Of a stretch of DNA of 11,809 nt, positions 5,641 to 11,169 are shown in pieces. Source of the stretch: Baffinella frigidus (taxonomy: Eukaryota > Cryptophyceae > Cryptomonadales > Baffinellaceae); NCBI GenBank assembly GCA_026770585.1, contig MU646334.1, positions 818,260 to 830,068 of the forward strand, given 5' to 3'. Both the position numbers and the translations under genes were made by a program. Each line of letters opens with the position of its first letter. Within the stretch, counting starts at the first letter, position 1. Under the pieces are notes generated by a model that saw nothing but the letters and a program-made list of their open reading frames with translations, was not told where the DNA came from and ran no database searches.

Positions 5641-5700
5641 TGAAAATTTATTCAATGAGGAGCCCAATTAATTTGGGCTCCTCATTAAATAAAATTTCGG
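5641..5700. repeat. Strong AT/GC hairpin
   Basis: AATGAGGAGCCCAA (5654-5667) is the exact complement of TTGGGCTCCTCATT (5673-5686) around a 5-nt loop. The pairing continues outward with mismatches through TGAAAATTTATTC / AAATAAAATTTCGG. It looks like a bacterial terminator, but the eukaryotic repeat context makes a foldback remnant more likely. Confidence 0.78.
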
Positions 5701-5746
5701 GGTGCGGGGAGAGGCGGCCTCCAGCCCTCCAAGTGACCTCAACTCT

Positions 5747-5880
5747 GGAAACGGTTGAAAATATTGCTTTTCTGGCAACGAAAATCACTAAACATATGCT
5801 TTACTATTACTAGTAATTATAGTAAGACCTGATTGTGTAGTAAATTTCGTGGCCAGAAAGCAAAAAAAATGATCGTTTCC
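5747..5880. mobile_element. Family A element, copy 7 (GGAAACG subtype)
   Basis: Terminal GGAAACG (5747) and CGTTTCC (ends 5880) frame arms ATTGCTTTTCTGGCAACG and CGTGGCCAGAAAGCAAAA. Inside are GAAAATCACTAAAC, a centre of TTTACTATTACTAGTAATTA and GTGTAGTAAATTTC (5836-5849). This subtype shares the inner 14-mer with the AT-rich A copies but has different outer arms. Confidence 0.82.
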
Positions 5881-5946
5881 CCAGCTGAGATTAGGTGATG
5901 CATTTAACACTGGACTGAGGACTTGTTCTGCAACGGTTCCTGTGAA

Positions 5947-6107
5947 CCACACAGCGGGTCACCAAGGGATTTTCGGCCCATTTTGGGCCGAGTTTCCGTT
6001 ACCTTGTCCATAGGAATCCCCCTATGCCCCTACGGGTTGCCTACCGTAGGGTCCTAGGTCTTATCGCGTAGGGGTTATTCAAAATCCCTTCGAAGTCCGC
6101 TGTGTGG
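5947..6107. mobile_element. Element I, complete copy (161 bp)
   Basis: The terminal inverted repeat CCACACAGCGGGTCACCAAG + GGATTTT (5947-5973) pairs with AAAATCCCTTCGAAG + TCCGCTGTGTGG (6081-6107). Inside are CGGCCCATTTTGGGCCG (a small palindrome), TTCCGTTACC, the dyad CCTACCGTAGG (6040-6050) and GTCCTAGG. Flanking dinucleotides are AA and TA, so no exact duplication is visible. A truncated copy is at 2356-2470. Confidence 0.8.
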
Positions 6108-6158
6108 TATGGCGGCGACGCAACAGCCTGAACCCCTACAGCCCCTAAACTCGACCCC

Positions 6159-6478
6159 GGAAACGATTTAAAACATCGCTTTTCTGGCAACGAAAATTAC
6201 TACACAGAGGCTTTCCTACGACTAGAGCGTTTGCGGTAATTGTTGTCCGTTTTGAAAGTGCGATTTTCCGGTTTTCCGGTTTTCATTTGCTCCCCCCCCC
6301 GATTCATTTGTACCAGAGAAGTGTCCATTTAAAATATTCAACGACCTTTACAACATTTTAAAAAACCGTAAAACCGGAAAATCGCACTTTCAAAACGGAC
6401 AACAATTACCGCAAACGCTCTAGTAAGACCCAGTCGCGCAGTAAATTTTGCCAGAAGGTGTTGTTTTTGATCGTTTCC
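6159..6478. mobile_element. Family A element, copy 8, with nested C
   Basis: GGAAACGATTTAAAACATCG + CTTTTCTGGCAACG on the left pairs with TTGCCAGAAGGTG...GATCGTTTCC on the right. The left arm holds exact GAAAATTACTACAC (6192-6205). The centre, CTACGACTAG, is split by element C at 6225-6420 and resumes as TAGTAAGACC. Removing C gives about 122 bp, similar to copy 7. Confidence 0.85.
6225..6420. mobile_element. Nested mariner-like MITE C, 196 bp
   Basis: 59-nt terminal inverted repeats (6225-6283 and 6362-6420) differ at a single base. Ends read GAGCGTTTGCGGTAATTG... and ...CAATTACCGCAAACGCTC. TA lies immediately outside each end (6223-6224, 6421-6422) where uninterrupted A copies have a single TA, so a TA duplication is supported. 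TA targets with long inverted repeats fit Tc1/mariner-type MITEs. The 78-nt middle has a C run (6292-6300) and no coding. Confidence 0.87.
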
Positions 6479-6527
6479 ACAGCTGAAAACTCTCAACCCA
6501 ACTAACCCTGAACCCTACACAGCATAA

Positions 6528-6653
6528 CCACGCCAGATTCTTGGGAGGGGTTGCCAAAAGTCAACTTCCCCTCCAGGCAGTGGATTTCAAAAGTCAACAG
6601 ACACATCCTGTGGTGCTTCAAAAGATTCAACCCCCTCCTCCAGTCTGGCGTGG
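6528..6653. mobile_element. Element M (CCAC...GTGG, 126 bp)
   Basis: CCACGCCAGATTCTTGGGAG + GGGTTG pairs with CAACCCCCTCCTCC + AGTCTGGCGTGG. TAA lies directly outside both ends, a possible 3-bp duplication. Inside, AAAAGTCAAC occurs twice in direct orientation (6557-6566, 6589-6598). Confidence 0.78.
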
Positions 6654-6808
6654 TAACCTGTGGATGATGAAATATTGCAATATTTCTTGCCAGAGAGTAT
6701 CATTTTTGACAGAAAGTATTTTTTTGAAAGTGTTATTGTTGATCGTGTCCACAGGTGAAAATTCTGAACCCAACTAACCCTGAACCCTACACTAACCTGT
6801 GGATGATG
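6654..6808 (+). repeat. 16-bp direct repeats bracketing a second A right-half
   Basis: TAACCTGTGGATGATG occurs at 6654-6669 and again at 6793-6808. The segment between, with TTGCCAGA, TTGTTGATCG, TCCACAG(G/C)TGAAAA and CCCAACTAACCCTGAACCCT, repeats 6446-6516, the right end and flank of A copy 8. It is therefore a diverged duplicate, flanked by C-strand telomere-like words. Confidence 0.7.
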
Positions 6809-6833
6809 GCGGTGACGAAACAGCAGACCGCCT

Positions 6834-7147
6834 GGTTTAGGGTTTAGGGTTTAGGATCTAGGGTTGAGGGTTTGGGATTTAGGGTTTAGGGTTCAGGGTT
6901 CAGGGTTCAGGGTTTAGGGTTTAGGGTATAGGGTAAAGAGTTTGGGGTTTACGGTTTAGTGTTTAGGGTTTGGGGTTCAGGGTTTGGGGTTTAAGGTTTA
7001 GGATTTAGGGTTTAGGGTTTAGGGTTTGGGGGTCCGCCTGTATTCCCGCGGAGATTTTCATCCCCACGTGTAGGTTCGCCTGTTTAGGGTTTAGGGTTTG
7101 GGGGTTTGGGGTTTAGGGTGTAGGGTTTAGGGTTCAGGGTTCAGGGT

Positions 7148-7186
<39 letters not shown>

Positions 7187-7240
7187 GGTTTAGGGTTTAG
7201 GGTTTAGGGTTTAGGGCTTCAGGTTTAGGGTGTAGGGTTC
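6834..7240 (+). repeat. Interstitial telomere-like array (TTTAGGG type)
   Basis: Dozens of degenerate 7-bp units with the G-rich strand on plus. The main unit is TTTAGGG, with variants TTCAGGG (three in a row near 6888-6908), TTTGGGG and a block of six TTGAGGG at 7147-7188. A non-repetitive island at 7031-7083 (TCCGCCTGTATTCCCGCGGA...) interrupts it and resembles 101-135. Degeneracy and position away from the window end make it an old interstitial or subtelomeric tract rather than a functional chromosome end. Confidence 0.92.
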
Positions 7241-7274
7241 ACGACCGCGGACACTTAGTTCGAGCCCTCCCTGG

Positions 7275-7318
7275 TCGCGTTAAGTGTATGCCATCGTCGC
7301 GTTAAGTGTACGTCATCA
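7275..7318 (+). repeat. 22-bp tandem duplication
   Basis: TCGCGTTAAGTGTATGCCATCG (given here only as the pattern TCGCGTTAAGTGTA + 8 nt) at 7275-7296 is followed directly by a copy at 7297-7318 with three substitutions. It lies between the telomere-like array and element N. Confidence 0.85.
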
Positions 7319-7372
7319 GATCAATCAAGTCTCTTCCCAGTTATCTTCGCCTCTTTGAAAGCACCACCCGTT

Positions 7373-7512
7373 CCACCAGCAACCAGAAGAGAACCAAATC
7401 AGGGTGCAGTTGAGTAAACTGCATCGCCAGAGATAAAACCTGACGGTTTGTCCCTGGTGAAATCTACTACAGGTGGAATATCCCGATTTGGTTCTCTTCT
7501 GGTGGCTGGTGG
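7373..7512. mobile_element. Element N (CCAC...GTGG, 140 bp)
   Basis: 31-nt arms 7373-7403 and 7482-7512: CCACCAGCAACCAGAAGAGA + ACCAAATC pairs with GATTTGGTTCTCTTCTGGTG + GCTGGTGG. TT flanks both ends. A second, weaker hairpin lies inside (CCAGAGATAAAACC with CGGTTTGTCCCTGG, about 7425-7455). Confidence 0.82.
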
Positions 7513-7550
7513 TTAGCCGGGTCCGCTGATTTCTTCTGCAACGGAAGACT

Positions 7551-7682
7551 CCACCTCCCTGGAGGCAACCCAGGGGCAAATCTTAAGTCAATCTCCCACA
7601 GATGCCACCCGTTTCTCGTGGCGTTTGTATGGGAGTTGACTTAAGAAACCATCGATTTGCCCAGTAGTTGCCTCCAGGGTGG
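7551..7682. mobile_element. Element L (CCACC...GGTGG, 132 bp)
   Basis: CCACCTCCCTGGAGGCAACC and TTGCCTCCAGGGTGG form the ends. Pairing continues through GGGCAAATC / GATTTGCCC and, after a 10-nt indel in the right arm, TTAAGTCAATCTCCCA / GGGAGTTGACTTAA, to a GCCAC/GTGGC tip at 7604-7621. Flanking dinucleotides (CT, AC) do not match. Confidence 0.8.
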
Positions 7683-7702
7683 ACGCTTGAAACAAAGCGG
7701 GG

Positions 7703-7905
7703 CCACACGAGGCTATCCATACGAACAGAATAAAAGAAAGAAAAAGAAAAATATGGGGAAATGATCACGTTTCCGCCCGCTCAGCGGGCGGAAACGTGAT
7801 CCTGAGCGGGCGGAAACGTGATCATTCGCTGACTTTTGGCGTGTTTCCTGGGCAACAATCCAATAATTGACTTATGAATCTGTTCGTACGGATAGCCTCG
7901 TGTGG
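7703..7905. mobile_element. Element G, copy 2 (203 bp)
   Basis: CCACACGAGGCTATCCATAC + GAACAGAATAAA at 7703 and ATCTGTTCGTACGGATAGCC + TCGTGTGG ending at 7905. Terminal sequences match G copy 1 at 820-979, but the interior differs: here it holds the three-segment hairpin at 7760-7826. No matching flanking dinucleotide (GG, TC). Confidence 0.83.
7760..7826. repeat. Three-segment hairpin with alternative pairing
   Basis: GATCACGTTTCCGCCCGC (7763-7780) is the exact complement of both GCGGGCGGAAACGTGATC at 7784-7801 (3-nt loop) and the tandem second copy at 7806-7823. The outer arms 7760-7783 and 7803-7826 pair over 24 bp. The left segment can therefore pair with only one of the two right segments at a time. 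Confidence 0.92.
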
Positions 7906-8538
7906 TCCTGCGGAAATCGGTCTAGTCCCAGATCTGAATAGATTTAATTTCGGTAACTGTCCATCGAAAATGTTTATGGTACAAACCCAGCTATTTTAAA
8001 GCCCTAAAAGTACGAAATGGCTCAAACGCCAAGCCAAATCTGAAAATGAATCTGTTCAGGAACGCGAAGAGGTCGGTGGACGCCTATGGTGAGATTTCTC
8101 AAAATCGCAAGAACCTAGAGGGTCATAGAGAGCTGTCTACCCAGGATTGTTGGGGGGGTTAATTGATTTAATTAGGAGTCATGAGTGAAACTACCTGTGC
8201 CACAGTAATTTCTCCTATGATTTCTCCTATGAAACAATAAAAATGGCTCCAATTTCAGCCAATGGCTCCAATTCAGCCACGAAATACCCCCCTGAAGGGA
8301 TTTTGCGTGGTCCCGGGGGGTGGGGGTGCGATAAAAGATCCTGGGGGGGGCAAGTGATCCCAGAGGCCTAGCCTCATCCCTTTGACCGTCACCCCATCAC
8401 CCCTCAACACTCACCCGTCGCAACTCTCCCCGCACCCCGCACCCCTGCACCTACGGGGCGGCGTGTGTGCAGCCGCAGCCAAGTCCAACACAGCCGACGT
8501 CCTCGTCGACAACAGGTTGCGACCCCGAAACCTCTTCT
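7906..8538. other. Unassigned stretch with two short tandem duplications
   Basis: No coding region or element is recognised. Two local duplications stand out: ATTTCTCCTATG twice (8208-8219, 8220-8231) and AATGGCTCCAAT(T)TCAGCC twice (8242-8260, 8261-8278). Runs of G occur near 8150-8158 and 8314-8350. 8380-8450 is C-rich on plus. AATAAA occurs at 8236-8241 but no gene leads to it. Confidence 0.6.
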
Positions 8539-8573
8539 CCTACCGTAGGGCCCTAGGACCTGCCTAGGACTTC
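8539..8573. repeat. Dyad module CCTACCGTAGG with two CCTAGG
   Basis: The dyad CCTACCGTAGG (8539-8549) is followed by GCCCTAGGACC and TGCCTAGGAC. The same order, dyad then AGGACCTGCCTAGGACC, is seen at 10831-10863, although the surroundings differ. No foldback arms are visible here, so this copy is solitary. Confidence 0.75.
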
Positions 8574-8847
8574 AGATGGGAGGGGTGGTCTCGATCGGCG
8601 CTCCTTACTGCAGCCCGCCGGCGTCAGGCGCTGCCTCACTCGGGGTTCCCGACTCTTCTCAAGTTGACATGCTGGGTGTGTGGTACAAACTCCGTCAACT
8701 TTGGAGCGGGAAGGAGCCCCGGGTCACCAAATTGGTGAGCCGAAATAGACTGAGACAGAGCTAGGAGCTTGGTCCCACCCGTCCGTGGCGCGCGGCCTCT
8801 GCTCAGTTTCCAACATGTTTGCACCCCTAGTTGTCGACGTGATCCTT
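8574..8847. other. Unassigned GC-rich stretch
   Basis: A 62-codon frame (8576-8764, plus) contains WYKLRQLWSGKE, faintly like the start of an ARF-like GTPase, but no P-loop follows and I do not call it a gene. TCACCAA/TTGGTGA (8724-8738) is a small palindrome. Nothing else is recognised. Confidence 0.5.
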
Positions 8848-9021
8848 GCCATTAGCCCTCCGAGGTGGCTCAAATTATGCTCTGGGACATAAAACCCAAG
8901 GGTTAAGTTTGTACCGAAAATGTGTCAACCCTCGACACATCGGGGTGGGATCCGACCCCGATGTCAAGGCAAATCGAAAAGGTTCCAGAGCACTATGTGA
9001 GCCACCTCTAAGGCTAGTGGC
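8848..9021. mobile_element. Foldback element K (~174 bp)
   Basis: The left arm GCCATTAGCCCTCCGAGGTG + GCTCA...GCTCTGGGA (8848-8886) pairs with the right arm TTCCAGAGCACTATGTGAGC + CACCTCTAAGGCTAGTGGC (8982-9021). A second hairpin inside has ACATCGGGGT (8937-8946) complementary to ACCCCGATGT (8955-8964), around GGGATCCG. A 102-codon frame across it is explained by the repeat. 9022-9149 to its right shows nothing recognised. Confidence 0.8.
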
Positions 9022-9149
9022 CTGCGTGACGCCTCCAAAAGTGGACCCTACCATTTTTCCTGCGTTTCTCAATAATCTCCCTGCTTGCACCAGGGTTCGG
9101 TGGGGGGCGGAGAAAGGGGGAGTGCGAGCATGGGCGGGTCGTGTGAAAA

Positions 9150-9293
9150 GCTAACGCCAGCGAGGTACTTAGAGCCTACGGATTGCCTACGGTAGGAGCC
9201 CCCCTCCTACGACTTTTAAAGTCCTTTTTGTCTTAAACGTCGTAGGAGGAGGGGGGGTTCCCACCGTAGGCTAAGGGGTCCGCTGGCGTTAGC
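9150..9293. mobile_element. Foldback element with CCTACGGTAGG, ending a candidate gene
   Basis: GCTAACGCCAGCG (9150) and CGCTGGCGTTAGC (ends 9293) are perfect ends. Pairing continues through TTAG(AG)CCTACGG, CCTACGGTAGGAGCCCC / GGTTCCCACCGTAGG and CTCCTACGA/TCGTAGGAG to a tip at about 9211-9235. GTGTG lies near both outer ends (9141-9145 and 9294-9298) but is offset on the left. The minus-strand candidate frame at 9300-9500 runs into this element and stops in it at 9216-9218. Confidence 0.82.
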
Positions 9294-9814
9294 GTGTGGC
9301 ATTACGGGGGGGCGGGGAGGGATGGATACGTTGCAATCCTGTTGGTCCGACGGGCAGTAGGGCGACGCCGCAAAAAAAATGTAGGCGGTGTAACCGAAAG
9401 CGATGACGAAGTTGGCGGTGATGTAGCTCGATGGATTCCAGTCCCATTCTGCAGCGAGGTTTGCAGTTGAGTTCGGAGTGTTTGTAGGAGGTTGGAAAAC
9501 CTAAGCACACACCCCTTCCTTGAGTCTCTCCTTCCCTCTTCACTCACCCCTCCCTCGCCCTCTTCTCGCCCTGCTCGCCCTTCTTCGGTTTGGGAGTACA
9601 GACCTGCAAACTCGGCTTCAAAACCAGCTAGGTCCAACGCGACGCCATGCTCAGAGCTCTGCTGCTCCGATAGCTGAGAGAGAGAGAGGGGGCAGCATTG
9701 ATATCTCCGAGCAGGCGCCTCATCGGAGCGGCTGGCCTCGTCGTGCACGTCTGCGTCCTCGGGCGGATCGGTGTAGATGCCTGCCCTCGCCCGCATCCCC
9801 GCCCGGTCCCACAT
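9216..9814 (-). pseudogene. Candidate two-exon gene fragment, one hydrophobic segment
   Basis: Minus-strand exon 1 is 9814-9548 (89 codons from an ATG; the frame is open back to 9953). A possible intron runs 9547-9501, starting GTGAGT and ending TTAG, 47 nt. Exon 2 begins at 9500 in phase 0; its frame is closed just upstream by the TAG of the splice site itself. Exon 2 includes AAEWDWNPSS, then the hydrophobic YITANFVIAFGYTAYIFFAA (residues 26-45) and SPYCPSDQQDC, and then enters the foldback at 9293, stopping at 9216. Exon 1 is acidic (TDPPEDADVHDEASRSDEA). CTCTCTCTCTCTCAG ending at 9674 could be another acceptor, giving a later exon start at LSEQQSSEHG. I do not recognise the family. The phase match and composition favour real, truncated coding sequence over chance, but not strongly. 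Confidence 0.38.
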
Positions 9815-9971
9815 CCCACCGCCTCTAGGTGTGCCCCGCGGCTGATCAACACGACCACGTTCTTGTCCGGCAATGAACAGCCAGGACGTGGCGTCGCCTC
9901 GTTCACACCAAGGGGAAAATGTTACAGGACCACTTTCCCATGTCCTAGATGTTCACACGGACGCCAGCACT

Positions 9972-10077
9972 AATAAAAGTTTTGTCCTTTTATTCGCAAC
10001 CTTTCACAAACGCAACGTTTCGCGCCAAAACGTGACAAAAAGCTCTAAAGAGCTTCGAGTTGTATCACGACACAACT
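9972..10077. repeat. Row of four short hairpins
   Basis: Four perfect small stems in 106 nt: AATAAAAG/CTTTTATT (9972-9994), ACGTTT/AAACGT (10015-10033), AGCTCT/AGAGCT (10041-10054) and AGTTGT/ACAACT (10058-10077). The surroundings are AT-richer than the flanking GC-rich gene-like sequence. It lies upstream of the minus-strand candidate gene and upstream of the plus-strand exon-like stretch, so it could be an intergenic control region. No function can be assigned. Confidence 0.5.
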
Positions 10078-10230
10078 GTAAAAAAGGCAATAAAGCTGTA
10101 GTAAACTGATCCGCACCCCATCCGCGTGACCTGGACCGTCACCTGGTGATAGACTGGGTTGGTCAATTGGTTGGTCAATAATAATTGGTTCATCATGTGG
10201 TTGGTCCTCTCAACGGATTTTGGTCCGCAG

Positions 10231-10383
10231 GGTTATGAGCCCGAGCACCACGCGTTCTCGCCGGACGGAAAGCGCATGCTCATCGCAACGGGGTGCTCTG
10301 CGGGGAGCCATTGGGGAGTGACACGCTGTCCGGTTCGCCGGGCTTGTGCGGGAAGCTCCTTCGTGGTTTCTCCTTATGGGTAG
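10231..10383 (+). pseudogene. Exon-like stretch with beta-propeller-type motif
   Basis: After CGCAG at 10226-10230, a possible splice acceptor, the plus frame reads GYEPEHHAFSPDGKRMLIAT, then about 30 more residues to a stop at 10381-10383. FSPDGKRML resembles the repeated strand motif of WD40- and TolB-like beta-propellers. Only one such motif is present, so this would be a terminal exon or a fragment. Upstream, GGTTGGTCAAT-type words (10157-10205) are repetitive and unlikely to be coding. Two AATAAA signals follow at 10475 and 10494. Confidence 0.33.
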
Positions 10384-10396
10384 TGGCAGTTTCTTG

Positions 10397-10438
10397 GGTA
10401 GGAAAAATCTGGTGAAGAACCCAGATGTTTTCCTAACC
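10397..10438. repeat. Hairpin after the exon-like stretch
   Basis: GGTAGGAAAAATCTGG (10397-10412) pairs with CCAGATGTTTTCCTAACC (10421-10438), with a small bulge and an 8-nt loop. It lies between the stop codon and the AATAAA signals, so it would fall in a 3' UTR if the exon is real. Confidence 0.7.
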
Positions 10439-10474
10439 TCGCCTCAATTCTTGCACCGTGCATTCTCACTTTCG

Positions 10475-10499
10475 AATAAAGTCAATAAGTGTCAATAAA
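10475..10499 (+). promoter_or_regulatory. Two possible polyadenylation signals
   Basis: AATAAA occurs at 10475-10480 and 10494-10499, 92 and 111 nt after the stop at 10383, within AATAAAGTC and AATAAATAC. Plausible if the upstream exon is real. On their own such hexamers are common in AT-rich sequence. Confidence 0.35.
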
Positions 10500-10610
10500 T
10501 ACGAGCCTCTGCACTGGAGAGCGAAACGCGATCCGAAAGCAAACATGCTTTCCCTGCAGACCCCTTCTACGGAACGGCGTGTCGTTGGCATATGTTGGGA
10601 GCATTTAAAA

Positions 10611-10634
10611 CCTAAAGGACCTAAAGGACCTAAG
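10611..10634 (+). repeat. 9-bp tandem repeat CCTAAAGGA
   Basis: CCTAAAGGA at 10611-10619 and 10620-10628, then a partial third CCTAAG. A fourth related GAAGGACCTA follows at 10641. The palindrome ACGAAGCTTCGT lies at 10649-10660. 10500-10610 holds nothing recognised. Confidence 0.8.
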
Positions 10635-10703
10635 CTCGCGGAAGGACCTACGAAGCTTCGTAAAGGTCATCTACCGCTGGATAGTACATGTAAGAAGTGG
10701 GAA

Positions 10704-10798
10704 ATCCCGCACGCACGGACGCCTGAGCGACCGGACGTGCAGTGCGGGATCGCCACCACGCCGCCGTGGCGGGGGGTTCGACAGCTCGGCTCGAGCTG
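10704..10798. repeat. Two hairpins
   Basis: ATCCCGCACGCAC (10704-10716) pairs with GTGCAGTGCGGGAT (10737-10750). CAGCTCG (10782-10788) pairs perfectly with CGAGCTG (10792-10798). Between them is GCCAC/GTGGC (10752-10769). The last hairpin contains GTTCGACAGCT, shared with repeat F. Confidence 0.7.
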
Positions 10799-10905
10799 AT
10801 ATCCCTCAAGTGACCAGTAGGCTCATACGCCCTACGGTAGGGCAATAGGACCTGCCTAGGACCTCTTGGCCGTCAAATTTGGCGGCATGGGCACTTAAGG
10901 GATAT
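10799..10905. mobile_element. Small inverted-repeat element J with dyad module
   Basis: ATATCCCTCAAGTG (10799-10812) pairs with CACTTAAGGGATAT (10892-10905). Inside are GCCCTACGGTAGGGC, holding the dyad CCTACGGTAGG at 10831-10841, then AGGACCTGCCTAGGACC and CGTCAAATTTGGCGG. About 107 bp, single copy in this window. Confidence 0.7.
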
Positions 10906-10916
10906 ATATATATATA
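10902..10916. repeat. (AT)n microsatellite
   Basis: About seven AT dinucleotides directly at the right end of element J, overlapping its last bases. It is followed by TCGAGGCTTG twice (10925-10934 and 10940-10949). Confidence 0.85.
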
Positions 10917-10965
10917 GTTGGGGACTCGAGGCTTGCGCGTCGAGGCTTGTGCACTCGCGGGGCGC

Positions 10966-11026
10966 CTCTGGGAGGCGACACGCGAGAGCAGAAAGATGCA
11001 CTAGAGAGTCACCTACCCAGAGTCAT
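10966..11026 (-). mobile_element. Hairpin element B, copy 2
   Basis: CTCTGGGAGGCGACACGCGA + GAGCAG pairs with GCACTAGAGAGTCACCTACC + CAGAG. The reverse complement matches 3152-3211 with a few substitutions and one indel. Just outside, TCATAGCCG (11023-11031) is the complement of CGGCTATGA (11127-11135), so a larger inverted structure may surround 11032-11126, which holds nothing else recognised. Confidence 0.82.
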
Positions 11027-11169
11027 AGCCGTGTTTTTTAGCGGCCTGATCCAAATAACCTGTACAAACGGTCATCTCAAGCCTGATTATTTTTTTGTCG
11101 AGTACCCTCTAAACGCGAACTGAAGGCGGCTATGATGATACCACGGCACTGTGAAACTAGTTCAGAGTG

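Noticed and set aside
5641-5700. Rho-independent terminator
   Set aside because: No bacterial gene is nearby. The hairpin is one of many foldbacks and has no U-run of the right form.
5941-5949. GGTTCCTGTGAACC as a tRNA T-arm
   Set aside because: No GTTCGA core and no other tRNA arms around it. It is a small palindrome at the edge of element I.
7325-7579. 84-codon minus ORF
   Set aside because: Covers both arms of element N, so its sequence is determined by the inverted repeat.
8576-8764. 62-codon frame with WYKLRQLWSGKE, faintly ARF-like
   Set aside because: Only about 12 residues suggest it. No GxxxxGK P-loop follows and no splice site leads to one.
8846-9154. 102-codon plus ORF
   Set aside because: Lies mostly in foldback K, so the open frame follows the inverted repeat and no family is recognised.
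9294-9298. GTGTG as target duplication of the 9150-9293 foldback
   Set aside because: The left GTGTG (9141-9145) is separated from the element by AAAA, so the ends are not symmetrical.
10458-10799. 113-codon plus ORF
   Set aside because: Crosses AATAAA signals, a 9-bp tandem repeat and two hairpins. No recognisable domain.
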